Shown here in pieces: positions 1 through 7,721 of a stretch of 64,000 nucleotides of DNA. The DNA comes from Defluviicoccus sp. (GTDB taxonomy: Bacteria > Pseudomonadota > Alphaproteobacteria > MPNO01): the NCBI GenBank assembly GCA_022826125.1, contig JAJDVM010000311.1, forward strand, positions 1 to 64,000. The letters run 5' to 3'. The notes below the pieces were generated by a model that was not told the DNA's origin, ran no database searches, and saw nothing but the letters and a program-made list of their open reading frames with translations. The position numbers were made by a program, and so were the translations under genes. How positions within the stretch are numbered: the stretch's first letter is position 1; each line of letters starts with the position of its first letter.

Positions 1-2
1 CC

Positions 3-74
3 GTCGCCGCGGATCTCCGCCTGACGGAACCCGAACCGCCCCTCGACCGGGCGCGCTGTAGTGCCGACCTTTGA
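3..74 (+). CDS. possible 3' end of a gene cut by the window edge
   Basis: One plus-strand frame stays open from the window edge to a TGA at 72-74, and nearly all its codons end in G or C, as in the real genes here. Only about 23 codons are visible and no motif can be recognised. It may be chance, because the minus strand is also open over part of this stretch. No function is assigned. Confidence 0.2.
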   Translation, partial: VAADLRLTEPEPPLDRARCSADL

Positions 75-78
75 GAGG

Positions 79-450
79 TCAATCGAGGAAAATCAATGGG
101 TTAACATCCTCAAAACCCCCGAGTTGCGGAAGTCGGGTTAGCCGGCGCCGCACCAGGTCGAGCTCGTATTTCGGCGTGGCGACACCGCGCTTTGCCTTCT
201 TCTGGAAAGCGTGAAGGACGTAGACCGCCGCCTCGAACCGGACCGTGTACACGGCTCTGAAAGTGTCTCCGTCGTGGCGCGCCACAACTTCGAGGACGCC
301 GGGGCCAAAGCCTTTGAGCGGCTTGGCATCGCGGTGTCGAAGACCCGTCTGGGCCTCGTAGATCGCAAAGCCCATGCGCGCCCGCACGGGTTCCGGAAAC
401 CGCTTCAGTTCCGCCTTGCTCGAACCCACCCATTGGACCGGTCTCAACAT
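79..450 (-). CDS. RelE/HigB-type toxin, phage Gp49-like family
   Basis: A protein of about 123 residues with the hallmarks of Gp49-like/RelE-fold toxins. These are an N-terminal WVGSS, the central AKPLKGFG, then DTFRAVYTVRF and LHAFQKKAKRG. Members are ribosome-dependent mRNA endonucleases usually encoded just before an HTH antitoxin. I chose the ATG at 450 because family members begin a few residues before WVGSS; an in-frame ATG at 462 would add four residues. No antitoxin start is visible in the 78 bases left downstream, so the partner is absent or outside the window. A short tail after the RRRL helix (ending in NPLIFLD) looks non-conserved. The family call is strong; toxicity is inferred. 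Confidence 0.8.
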   Translation of the reverse strand: MLRPVQWVGSSKAELKRFPEPVRARMGFAIYEAQTGLRHRDAKPLKGFGPGVLEVVARHDGDTFRAVYTVRFEAAVYVLHAFQKKAKRGVATPKYELDLVRRRLTRLPQLGGFEDVNPLIFLD

Positions 451-571
451 GGCACCGTTCATCGGTCACTATAGGTGTTCCACCATAAACGGACAAGCCA
501 CCTTTCGTCGGGCGGTGGCCGAGCGGAGTCCGCATGAACGGTAGTCCGTTCCGTCGACCACCCCGCACCCC

Positions 572-1753
572 TCAAAACCGTCGCGAGGTCTCCAGCAGCA
601 CTTCCTCGCCCGACTCCCCGCGGCCGTGGCGGCTGTAGAAGTGGAGCGTCTTCAGCGCCGGCTCGTCGGAGGAGACGAAGAAGATCGCGTCGTCGCGCCC
701 GCTCCGGTTGACGTGCTCGACCCATTCGCCGCCCGGCACGCAGAACGTGTCGAACGGCTCCCAGTCGAAGCGCCGGCCGCCGATGACGGAGTGTCCGCGC
801 CCCTCGAACACGGTGTAGATCAGGCTCGCGTTCTGGCGCGACGGCAGGGTCTTCTCGCCGGGGCGCAGCATCTGGGCGAAGAAGGTCATCGTGGCGTAAG
901 GCGCCCGGCCGGTGGTGGGATCGACATATTCGACTATCACCCCGTCCCACGGGCTCCCCTCGAGCTCGCGCAAATTCTCCAGCAGCTCGCGCGTCGCCTC
1001 CCAGCGATAGACGTACATCGGCGAGGCGTTGCCGGTGCCGCGGTGGTGCGAGACGCTGCGCGGCAGCAGCCCGCCCTGGCCGTAGGTGCGCCGGGAATGC
1101 TCCGGATGGAAGCGGTCCTCCTGGGTCTCCTTGCGGATCCTGCGGCCCTGCTCGTCCTCCTCGAAATAGTCGCTCTCGAAATAGGTGGCGTTGAGCACGT
1201 TCACCAGCGGCATGTCGAGCACGCTCAGATTGACCGCGCCGCCTTCGCCCTCGTTGCCGTGGTTGTGCCAGGTGTCGTGCGGCGTGAGCACCAGATCGCC
1301 CGGGCCGAAGGTGATGGGCTCGCCCTCGACCCCGGTGAAGTTGGTATGCCCGGTGAGCCCGAAGCGGATCGCGTTCGGCGAGTGCCGGTGGGCCGGCGCG
1401 ATCTCGTGCGGGTTGTTGATGCGGTAGGCCGCGAACATCGTGGTGACGGTGGCGATCAGCCCCTTGAGCGCCGGGTTGCACATGATCAGCGAGCGGCGCT
1501 CGCTCTCGTTCATGTCGATCAGCTCGCCGGCCTTCTTCAGGCAGGGCCAGATGTCGCGGTACTTCCAGATATGCGGCACTGCCTTGTCGAAGCGGGCGAG
1601 GTCGCGCACCGCCTCGTGCTCGCCCGCCTTGCCGACCGACCAGAACTCGTAGAGGTCGAGCGCCTGCGTGCGCTCGTGCAGCGCCGCCATCTCCTCTTCC
1701 CAGTTGTAGTCGTTGCTCCCGCGCTTGAGGTCGCCCTGGAGCGTGGTCGCCAT
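572..1753 (-). CDS. cupin-domain dioxygenase, gentisate 1,2-dioxygenase-like
   Basis: A 393-residue bicupin of the gentisate/1-hydroxy-2-naphthoate dioxygenase family, whose members cleave aromatic rings with Fe(II) and O2. The first cupin (about residues 115-190) carries AHRHSPNAIRF, with the HxH iron ligands, and later TWHNHGNEG with the third histidine. The second cupin near residue 300 has GRGHSVIGG. The ATG at 1753 is preceded by GGGAGG at good spacing; the longer ORF-track start runs into the upstream gene in another frame. It is the last gene of a minus-strand operon and lies 13 bases after an LLM monooxygenase. Ring cleavage of a hydroxylated aromatic acid made by the upstream oxygenases is a reasonable inference; the substrate is unknown. 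Confidence 0.85.
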   Translation of the reverse strand: MATTLQGDLKRGSNDYNWEEEMAALHERTQALDLYEFWSVGKAGEHEAVRDLARFDKAVPHIWKYRDIWPCLKKAGELIDMNESERRSLIMCNPALKGLIATVTTMFAAYRINNPHEIAPAHRHSPNAIRFGLTGHTNFTGVEGEPITFGPGDLVLTPHDTWHNHGNEGEGGAVNLSVLDMPLVNVLNATYFESDYFEEDEQGRRIRKETQEDRFHPEHSRRTYGQGGLLPRSVSHHRGTGNASPMYVYRWEATRELLENLRELEGSPWDGVIVEYVDPTTGRAPYATMTFFAQMLRPGEKTLPSRQNASLIYTVFEGRGHSVIGGRRFDWEPFDTFCVPGGEWVEHVNRSGRDDAIFFVSSDEPALKTLHFYSRHGRGESGEEVLLETSRRF

Positions 1754-1766
1754 GGTCCGTCCTCCC

Positions 1767-2708
1767 TCAGCCGATCTCCCCGCGCAGCCCGGCCAGCTCT
1801 TCCATCTGGGCCGCGTCGTCGCTGCCGGTGACGCGGACGCAGAGGTGGCTCGCGCCGGCCTCCACGAAGCCGCCCAGCCAGCCCGCCACCGCGGCGCGGT
1901 CGCCGGCAAAGGCGTACTGCTCGGCCCGGATGCGTTCGGCCGGCAGATTGTAGTAACGCGAAAGATAGGAATCGAGTTCCGCTTCGGCCGCTTTCGGATC
2001 GTCGTTTATCGCCACCGTGACATAGGCCGCGCCGACGATCTCCGCCGGATCGCGGCCGGCTTCCTCCGCGTCCGCCTTGAGCGCCCGCCAGCTCGCGCCC
2101 CATTCGGCGCCACCGCCGGGGCCCGAGGGGAACCAGCCGTCGAAATTGCGCGCGCACCGCCGGAGCGCCGCCGGCACCCCGCCGCCGCCCCAGATCTTCG
2201 GCCCGCCCGGGGTGTGAGGCTCCGGCGCCAGCGTCGCGCCCTCCAGCTTCCAGCGCCCGTCCCAGTCGACCGGCTCGCCGGACCACAGCGCGCGGCACAG
2301 GCGGAGCCCTTCGAGCATCCGGCCGATGCGCTTCTCGAACGGGACGCCGGCGGCCTCGAACTCGGCACGGATCGCCGGCACGTCGCGCGCCGTCCCCGCG
2401 CCCAGGATGAAGCGCCCGTGCGAGATCCGGTCGAGGGTCGCGAGCTGATGCGCGAGCAGCGTCGGGTTCCTCAGCATCGGCAGCAGCACCGCGGTGCCCA
2501 GCGCGATCCGTTCCGTGCGCGCGGCGATCGCGGCCAGCAGGGTGATCGGGTCGTGGCGCGGCTTGGCGATCAGCGAATCGCCGATCCACACCGAATCGAG
2601 CCCGACCTGCTCGGCCACGTCGCCCAGTTCGAGAATGCGGTCGGTGTCGTGCACCCCCACCATCACGCGCTCGCGGGTGGGGAGGAGATAGCCGAGCTTG
2701 AGGGTCAT
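1767..2708 (-). CDS. LLM class flavin-dependent oxidoreductase (copy A)
   Basis: A 313-residue bacterial luciferase-like TIM-barrel protein. The family uses FMNH2 or F420H2 in monooxygenation or hydride transfer. Visible family features are the LGYLLPT start, VGLDSVWIGDS, RTERIALGTAV, HGRFILGAG and a late RVTGSDDAAQMEEL. It aligns without gaps to the next gene upstream (2770-3711), differing at roughly 45 positions, so the two are recent tandem duplicates. The ATG at 2708 has AAGGA upstream. It sits between its twin and the cupin dioxygenase in one operon. No flavin reductase lies nearby, so the reductant source is unknown. Confidence 0.88.
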   Translation of the reverse strand: MTLKLGYLLPTRERVMVGVHDTDRILELGDVAEQVGLDSVWIGDSLIAKPRHDPITLLAAIAARTERIALGTAVLLPMLRNPTLLAHQLATLDRISHGRFILGAGTARDVPAIRAEFEAAGVPFEKRIGRMLEGLRLCRALWSGEPVDWDGRWKLEGATLAPEPHTPGGPKIWGGGGVPAALRRCARNFDGWFPSGPGGGAEWGASWRALKADAEEAGRDPAEIVGAAYVTVAINDDPKAAEAELDSYLSRYYNLPAERIRAEQYAFAGDRAAVAGWLGGFVEAGASHLCVRVTGSDDAAQMEELAGLRGEIG

Positions 2709-2769
2709 GACGCGTCCTTGGCTGAAGAGGCCGCAACTTGCCGGAATCGCCGGGCGGCGGCAAACGGCC

Positions 2770-3711
2770 TCACCCGATCCGATCGCGAAGCGCGGCTAGC
2801 TCTTCCATCTGGCGCGCGTCGTCGGAGCCGGTGACGCGGACGCAGAGATGGGTGCAGCCGGCCTCCACGAATCCGGCGATCCAGCCCGCCACCGACGCGC
2901 GGTCGCCGGCGAAGACGTATTCTTCGGTGCGGATGCGTTCGGCCGGCAGGTTGTAGTAGCGCACCAGGTAGGAATCGAGCGCCGCCTCGGCGGCTCCCGG
3001 GTCTTCGTCGATCGCCACCGTGACATAGGCGGCGCCGGCGATCTCCGCCGGGTCGCGCCCCGCTTCCCCGGCATACGCGCGCAGGGTCTTCCAGTCGGCG
3101 CCCCAATCCGCGCCGCCGCCGCGGCCGGACGGGAACCAGCCGTCGAAATCGCGCGCGCACCGCCTGAGCGCCGCCGGCACCCCGCCGCCGCCCCAGATTT
3201 TCGGGCCCCCAGGGGTCACGGGCTCCGGGGCGAGGGTTGCGCCTTCCAGCTTCCAGCGCCCGTCCCAGTCGACCGGTTCGCCGGTCCACAGCGCACGGCA
3301 GAGGCGGAGGCCCTCCAGCATGCGCCCGACGCGCTTCTCGAAGGGCACGCCGACGGCCTCGAACTCGGCCCGGATCGCGGGCACGTCGCGTGCGAGGCCG
3401 ACGCCCAGGATGAAGCGTCCGCGGGAGATCCGGTCGAGGGTAGCGAGCTGGTGGGCGAGCAGGACCGGGTTCCTCAGTATCGGCACCAGGACCGCCGTCC
3501 CGAGCGCGATGCGTTCCGTCCGCGCGGCGATGGCGGCGAGCAGCGCGATCGGATCGTGGCGCGGCTTGGCGATCACCGAATCGCCGATCCATACCGAGTC
3601 GAGGCCGACTTCCTCCGCGAAGTCGCCGAGTTCCAGAATACGATCGGTGTCGTGCTTGCCCTCCATCACGCGCTGGCGGGTCGGGAGGAGATAGCCGAGC
3701 TTCAGGGTCAT
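2770..3711 (-). CDS. LLM class flavin-dependent oxidoreductase (copy B)
   Basis: A 313-residue luciferase-like monooxygenase and tandem paralogue of the 1767-2708 gene, of the same length and with no indels. The core pieces are shared: VGLDSVWIGDS, AKPRHDPI, DRISRGRFILG, DWDGRWKLEG. Substitutions are spread over the protein and include the N-terminal RQRVMEGKHD against RERVMVGVHD. Spacing is 25 bases after the amidohydrolase C-part and 61 bases before copy A, consistent with one transcript. Two closely related copies may form a heterodimer, as in bacterial luciferase, or may have diverged in substrate. Family certain, substrate unknown. Confidence 0.88.
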   Translation of the reverse strand: MTLKLGYLLPTRQRVMEGKHDTDRILELGDFAEEVGLDSVWIGDSVIAKPRHDPIALLAAIAARTERIALGTAVLVPILRNPVLLAHQLATLDRISRGRFILGVGLARDVPAIRAEFEAVGVPFEKRVGRMLEGLRLCRALWTGEPVDWDGRWKLEGATLAPEPVTPGGPKIWGGGGVPAALRRCARDFDGWFPSGRGGGADWGADWKTLRAYAGEAGRDPAEIAGAAYVTVAIDEDPGAAEAALDSYLVRYYNLPAERIRTEEYVFAGDRASVAGWIAGFVEAGCTHLCVRVTGSDDARQMEELAALRDRIG

Positions 3712-3736
3712 GACGCGGCCTCGCCCGAGCGGACCG

Positions 3737-4027
3737 CTACTCCGCCGCCTCGCGCGCGCGGCCGGGGACTTCGAGGTCGAAGAAGTCCACCGCGTTGGCG
3801 TGGAGCAGGCGGAATTTCTGCTCGTCGGTCAGCCCTTCGCTCGCGACCAGCGCGTCCGGACGTCCGTAGTCCTCGCAGTCGAAATGCGGCAGGTCGGACG
3901 ACCACGCGACCGCCCGGCCGCCGAAGAAGTCGATCGTCGTCGGCAGGATCGCCTCCTCGGCCTCGACGGTCACCAGACAGCGCTCGCGGAAGGTTTCCAG
4001 CGGGTCGGCGGGCATCTCGGGCATCAT
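3737..4027 (-). CDS. C-terminal part of amber-split COG2159 amidohydrolase
   Basis: A 96-residue ORF in the same reading frame as the 4028-4894 ORF and separated from it by exactly one TAG codon. It carries the conserved end of the COG2159/ACMSD-type amidohydrolases, including SSDLPHFD, whose Asp is expected to be an active-site metal ligand, followed by SEGLTDEQKFRLLHANAVDFF. Without it the N-terminal part should not be catalytic. The ORF begins with ATGATG immediately after the stop, and GGGAGG lies about 12 bases upstream, so reinitiation as a separate subunit is possible. The alternatives are a nonsense mutation or a base-call error. Confidence 0.75.
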   Translation of the reverse strand: MMPEMPADPLETFRERCLVTVEAEEAILPTTIDFFGGRAVAWSSDLPHFDCEDYGRPDALVASEGLTDEQKFRLLHANAVDFFDLEVPGRAREAAE

Positions 4028-4894
4028 CTAGCCCATGCCCTCCCATTTCTCGTGCAGCTTCGAGATCCAGAACGGCGCCCAGCCGGCGCCCGCCTCGAAG
4101 AACCCGACCTTGAGCTCCGGATGCCGGTCGAGGATGCCGTACGAAAGGATGCCGGCGGCCGAGATCATCGCCTCGCAGACATGGGTGGTCATGTGATAGG
4201 GCGCGAAGCGGCCGGCGAAACGCTCCGCCGCGAGGCCCCGGTCGGCGATCACCGCGGCCCCGGTATGGGTGCAGAACGGCACGCCGAGCGACGCCATCGC
4301 CTCGAAGAACGGGTCGTAGAAGGGGTGGTAGAGCGGCTGCGGGCCGTGCACCCCGGACGGCGCGAAGATCGCCACCGCGCCCAGCGTCTCGACCGCGTGG
4401 ACCGCTTCCGCCGCGGCCAGCGCCGGGTCGGCGAGGGGAACGGTCGCCGTGTTCCAGAGCCGCGACGAATCGGCCGCGCAGAACTCGGCGACATAGCGGT
4501 TGACGCCCCGGCACACCCCGGCGGCGGCGGCGCCCGGCTGGATCGAGCCGGAGAACAGGCCCTGGCTCGGGAAGATCACCGAGCCGTAAACGCCCTGCTC
4601 GTCCATCAGCGCGAGTCGCGCCTTGGGATCGAAGCCGACCGGGTCGCCTTCGGCGAATTTCATCGGCCGCCGGTCGGGATCGCGGTAGGCGCCCGGCACG
4701 ATCGTCTCGCCCCACGACATCCCCGGCGGCTGCGGCATGTACCGGCCGCCGATGTAGAACAGCTCCGAAGTCCCCTGGTCGAGCATGCGCGGCGCGTAAT
4801 GCCGCCACGGCCTGTCGATCAACTCCGCGAGCCGGTCGAGGTCCTCGCTCAGATGGCTGTCGGCATCGACGATGGGGTAGTCGGGCGTGGGCAT
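4028..4894 (-). CDS. N-terminal part of amber-split COG2159 amidohydrolase
   Basis: A 288-residue N-terminal three quarters of a metal-dependent hydrolase of the amidohydrolase-2 family. This family includes ACMSD, gamma-resorcylate and 5-carboxyvanillate decarboxylases. The N-terminus has the metal-binding IVDADSHLSED. The middle has THTGA and HMTTHVCEA, and the end has HPELKVGFFEAGAGW. The normal protein continues another 90 or so residues, which are encoded in frame just after the TAG (3737-4027). The ATG at 4894 is set by AAGGA and lies 17 bases after the TfdA-type dioxygenase. In this operon a decarboxylase or hydrolase acting on an aromatic acid is plausible. Possibly a pseudogene. Confidence 0.8.
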   Translation of the reverse strand: MPTPDYPIVDADSHLSEDLDRLAELIDRPWRHYAPRMLDQGTSELFYIGGRYMPQPPGMSWGETIVPGAYRDPDRRPMKFAEGDPVGFDPKARLALMDEQGVYGSVIFPSQGLFSGSIQPGAAAAGVCRGVNRYVAEFCAADSSRLWNTATVPLADPALAAAEAVHAVETLGAVAIFAPSGVHGPQPLYHPFYDPFFEAMASLGVPFCTHTGAAVIADRGLAAERFAGRFAPYHMTTHVCEAMISAAGILSYGILDRHPELKVGFFEAGAGWAPFWISKLHEKWEGMG

Positions 4895-4911
4895 GGCGTT
4901 CCTTTCTGCTC

Positions 4912-5748
4912 TCACACCGGGACGTCGCCGGCGATGCCGATGCGGCGCATCAGACGGGTCTGGTCCGCCGGGAAGTCGCGCCGCGCGTGCTGGGCGCAGC
5001 GGTTGTCCCAGACGATCAGGTCGCCCTTTCGCCAGACATGCTCGTAAACGCAATCCGGGCGCTCGATGGCCGCGAACAGGGTTTCCAGCAGCGCCGCGCC
5101 GTCGGCGGGCGGCAGGTCGAGGATCTCCTCGGTCATCAGCCGGTTGACGTAGACCGCCTTGCGGCCGGTCTCGGGGTGGGTGCGGATGACGGGATGAACC
5201 GCCTGCGGCAGCCCCGCGCGCTCCAGGGTCCCCGATTTCACCTGGGTCGCGTAATCGTAGATGTTGAAGGCGCGCAGGCCCGCCAGCCGCTCCTTCGTCT
5301 CGGCGTCGAGCGTCTCATAGGCCCGGTAGGCATTGGCGAACAGCGTCTCGCCGCCCCGGTCCGGGATCTCGACGGCGTAAAGAACGGTCGCCATCAGCGG
5401 GCAGTCGAGAAACGCCGAATCGGAGTGGAACTGGAGCTCTCCGTCGGGCAGGAAGCCGACCGGCCTGCCGTTCTCGCGGATATTGGTGATCAGGAGGACG
5501 CGCCGGTCGGGGTTGTGCTTCATGCTGCGCTCGTCCGGCGCCTGGGTCTCGCTGGTGTCGCCGAAATACCGGGCGAATCGGGCCTGCGCCTCGACGTCGA
5601 GCGCCTGGCCCCGGAACACGAGAACCAGATGCTCCAGCCACGCCGCGCGGAGCGCGGCGACGGTCGGCGCATCGATGGGCCGCGAGAGGTCGAGCCCGCG
5701 TATCTCCGCCCCGAGCGCGGCGGAGAGCAGGACGGTTCGGAACGTCAT
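4912..5748 (-). CDS. TauD/TfdA family Fe(II)/2-oxoglutarate dioxygenase
   Basis: A 278-residue member of the taurine/2,4-D dioxygenase family, which hydroxylates or cleaves ether, sulfonate or other bonds using 2-oxoglutarate and O2. The HxD metal motif is in QFHSDSAF (about residue 107). The distal His lies in NRCAQHARRDF (about residue 255), followed by the 2-oxoglutarate-binding RLMRRI. The length is typical. It is the first gene of the minus-strand operon running to the cupin at 572. The ATG at 5748 follows a GGAG. A REP-like palindrome pair separates it from the TRAP binding protein gene. Substrate not predictable. Confidence 0.88.
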   Translation of the reverse strand: MTFRTVLLSAALGAEIRGLDLSRPIDAPTVAALRAAWLEHLVLVFRGQALDVEAQARFARYFGDTSETQAPDERSMKHNPDRRVLLITNIRENGRPVGFLPDGELQFHSDSAFLDCPLMATVLYAVEIPDRGGETLFANAYRAYETLDAETKERLAGLRAFNIYDYATQVKSGTLERAGLPQAVHPVIRTHPETGRKAVYVNRLMTEEILDLPPADGAALLETLFAAIERPDCVYEHVWRKGDLIVWDNRCAQHARRDFPADQTRLMRRIGIAGDVPV

Positions 5749-5773
5749 CGCCGTCTCCGGGTTGCCGGCCGCG

Positions 5774-5872
5774 TCCCTCGATACGGCGCTGGCGCGCCTA
5801 CTCGGGATAAAGGGTTACATTGGCCAACCCATCCCTCACCCTGAGTAGCCGCGCAGCGGCGTATCGAAGGGC
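5774..5872. repeat. REP/BIME-like pair of inverted palindromic units
   Basis: Two related units face each other. Unit 1 (5774-5814) starts CCCTCGATACG and ends CTACTCGGGATAAAGGG. Unit 2 (5833-5872), read on the minus strand, starts CCCTTCGATACG and ends CTACTCAGGGTGAGGG. Each unit has an internal GC-rich hairpin. The same arrangement recurs at 29470-29572. It lies between dctP and the TfdA operon, on the downstream side of dctP. Confidence 0.8.
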
Positions 5873-5879
5873 GCCCGGC

Positions 5880-7001
5880 CTAGATCTTGTCGGGGTCGAG
5901 CTTGCTGAACACCTCGTCCCACAGGGCTTGCGCGAACTTGTCGGGATCGTCCCCGATCTTCTCGTGGATCTTCTCCCACTTGGCGACGTTGGCGAGATGG
6001 GCCTCGACGATCGCGTCGGCAGACTTTACCCCGTCCTTCTTGGCCAGCGCGGGAACGACATCGAGCTCCTTCTTCTTGTAGGCCTCGAAGGCGGGCCCCA
6101 TCGAGCCGTCCTCGGCGGTGATGGTAACGCCGCGCTTCTTCGCCTCGGCGCGCACCTGCACGTCTTCGGCCATGTAGCCCCTGACCGTGGTGTTGGCGAT
6201 CAGGCCCGGAGCGTGCTTGATCATCGCCGCCCTCTCGGCCTTCGACAGCGCCTTCCAGGCGTCGCGGTTGACCACCATGGCCGACGGCGTCGGTTGGATG
6301 GCGAGGTGGGCGTCGAGCACGTGCTTGGTGAGATCCCACAGCCCGAACGATTGCAGCCAGCTGATCGGGCCCGCGATGCAGTCGAGGTTGCCGCGCTGGA
6401 TCGCCTGGACCGCCTTGGCCGGGCTGCCGCCGACCGGAACCGCGCCGAGCGACTTCAGGAAGCGGCCGAGCGCGCCGACGACGCGGACCCGCCTTCCCTT
6501 CATGTCGGACGCCTTGGCGATCGGCGCGCGGCACAGGAGGTTGAACCTCGTGGACGCGTAGTTCGCCAGGAACAGCGCGTTGTTCTTCGAGAAATCCGCC
6601 TTACAGTCGGGGCAGTCGAGGTGATAGGTCTCGGCCACGGCGCCCGCCATGACGACCGGCGAGACCGACGCGTTGATCAGGTCGTAGACCACGTTGGCGG
6701 CGCGCAGCTCCTTGCGCGTGAATGCGGGGATCACCGGTCCGCCGGCATCGGCGATGCGGTCGCGGATGCCGGCCAGTGTCGCGCGTCCGCCGAACAGTTG
6801 CCCGCCGGCCAGGGTCTTCCATTTGAGCGAGCCCCCGGTCTCCTTCGTGACCGCCTTGAGATAGGGCCCGACGCCCTCGGTCAGTACCACGTTCTTCGGG
6901 CTGTTCCACGATCCGTACACGTATTCGGCCGCCGTTGCCGGCTGGGCCGCGAAGGCGAGCGCGGCGGCGAAAGGCGCGAAAAGAATAAATCGTCCGGACA
7001 T
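5880..7001 (-). CDS. TRAP transporter substrate-binding protein, DctP family
   Basis: A 373-residue periplasmic binding protein. An N-terminal signal peptide (FILFAPFAAALAFAAQPATAAE) is cleaved after about residue 24. The mature part has DctP features such as GGQLFGGRATLAGIRDRIADAG and GRRVRVVGALGRFLKSLGAVPV. The ATG at 7001 follows GGGAGAGAAGAA. The permease genes dctQM are divergent, 159 bases away, so the three genes form one TRAP system with a shared control region. TRAP systems take up organic acids with sodium; the ligand is unknown. Confidence 0.88.
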   Translation of the reverse strand: MSGRFILFAPFAAALAFAAQPATAAEYVYGSWNSPKNVVLTEGVGPYLKAVTKETGGSLKWKTLAGGQLFGGRATLAGIRDRIADAGGPVIPAFTRKELRAANVVYDLINASVSPVVMAGAVAETYHLDCPDCKADFSKNNALFLANYASTRFNLLCRAPIAKASDMKGRRVRVVGALGRFLKSLGAVPVGGSPAKAVQAIQRGNLDCIAGPISWLQSFGLWDLTKHVLDAHLAIQPTPSAMVVNRDAWKALSKAERAAMIKHAPGLIANTTVRGYMAEDVQVRAEAKKRGVTITAEDGSMGPAFEAYKKKELDVVPALAKKDGVKSADAIVEAHLANVAKWEKIHEKIGDDPDKFAQALWDEVFSKLDPDKI

Positions 7002-7044
7002 TTCTTCTCTCCCTGTCGGTTTCCGGTCGGGTTATCCGTTTCGG

Positions 7045-7074
7045 ACTGTATCGGCGGGAACGCCGGTCGTCCAA
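7045..7074 (-). promoter_or_regulatory. candidate promoter for dctP
   Basis: On the minus strand, TTGGAC (7074-7069) and TACAGT (7050-7045) are 18 bases apart in the dctP/dctQ divergent region. A start point about 35-40 bases before the dctP ATG would follow. On the plus strand a weaker TTGACC (7104-7109) points toward dctQM without a good -10 box. Prediction by eye only. Confidence 0.35.
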
Positions 7075-7160
7075 GTCCAAACTTGCCCGCGTCCCGCCCG
7101 CGCTTGACCCTGGGCCTCGATTGCCGACAGTGTGAAGGAACCGGGACGGGGGAGCACCGG

Positions 7161-7706
7161 ATGGCGTCGTTCAATCCCGAGCGTCCTCTCAGGCGGCTTG
7201 GCGAGGGTCTCGCCGTTGCCGGCGGCGCGGCGATGGTCCTGATGATGCTCCACATCGTCGCCGACGTCGCCACCAAGTACCTGTTCAACGATCCCATCGA
7301 CGGCACCACCGAGGTCGTCGCGGCCTATTACATGGTCGCGGTGGTGTTCCTGCCGCTGGCCTACGTGACCTTCGCCGAGGGTCATCTGATCGTCGAGCTG
7401 TTCACCGCGCGGGTGAGCGGCCGTCCGCGCGCCGCGCTGGTCGGCTGCGCCGGGCTGGTCACGCTCGCCTACCTCCTCTTCTTCATCTGGTTCACCGGGG
7501 TCGAGGCGGTGCGCCGGACGCGCGAGGGCGAGGCGTGGGAGACCTCCGTCGACCTCGTGGCGGTGTGGCCGAGCCGCTGGTTCCTGACGATCGGCCTCGG
7601 CGCCATGGCGCTCTACGTCGCGCTGGCGCTGGTTCGCCATTTCGGGCGAGGTTCCGGCGAGCCCGGCTCGGCCCGGCTCGAAGTCCGCGCCCGCGACACC
7701 TGGTGA
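7161..7706 (+). CDS. TRAP transporter small permease, DctQ family
   Basis: A 181-residue inner-membrane protein with four predicted helices, in the order LAVAGGAAMVLMMLHIVADV, VVAAYYMVAVVFLPLAYV, LVGCAGLVTLAYLLFFIWF and WFLTIGLGAMALYVALAL. The DctQ-like NDPIDGTTEVVAAYYMV follows the first helix. The ATG at 7161 has GGGGGAG upstream; the much longer ORF-track start is antisense to dctP. It is followed 15 bases later by dctM, with which it forms the membrane complex. Confidence 0.85.
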   Translation: MASFNPERPLRRLGEGLAVAGGAAMVLMMLHIVADVATKYLFNDPIDGTTEVVAAYYMVAVVFLPLAYVTFAEGHLIVELFTARVSGRPRAALVGCAGLVTLAYLLFFIWFTGVEAVRRTREGEAWETSVDLVAVWPSRWFLTIGLGAMALYVALALVRHFGRGSGEPGSARLEVRARDTW

Positions 7707-7721
7707 GGCGGGGCGCTCGGC

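Noticed and set aside
4028-4030. TAG read as pyrrolysine or another recoded residue
   Set aside because: No pyrrolysine genes are seen, and alphaproteobacteria are not known to recode TAG. Split gene, mutation or error are simpler.
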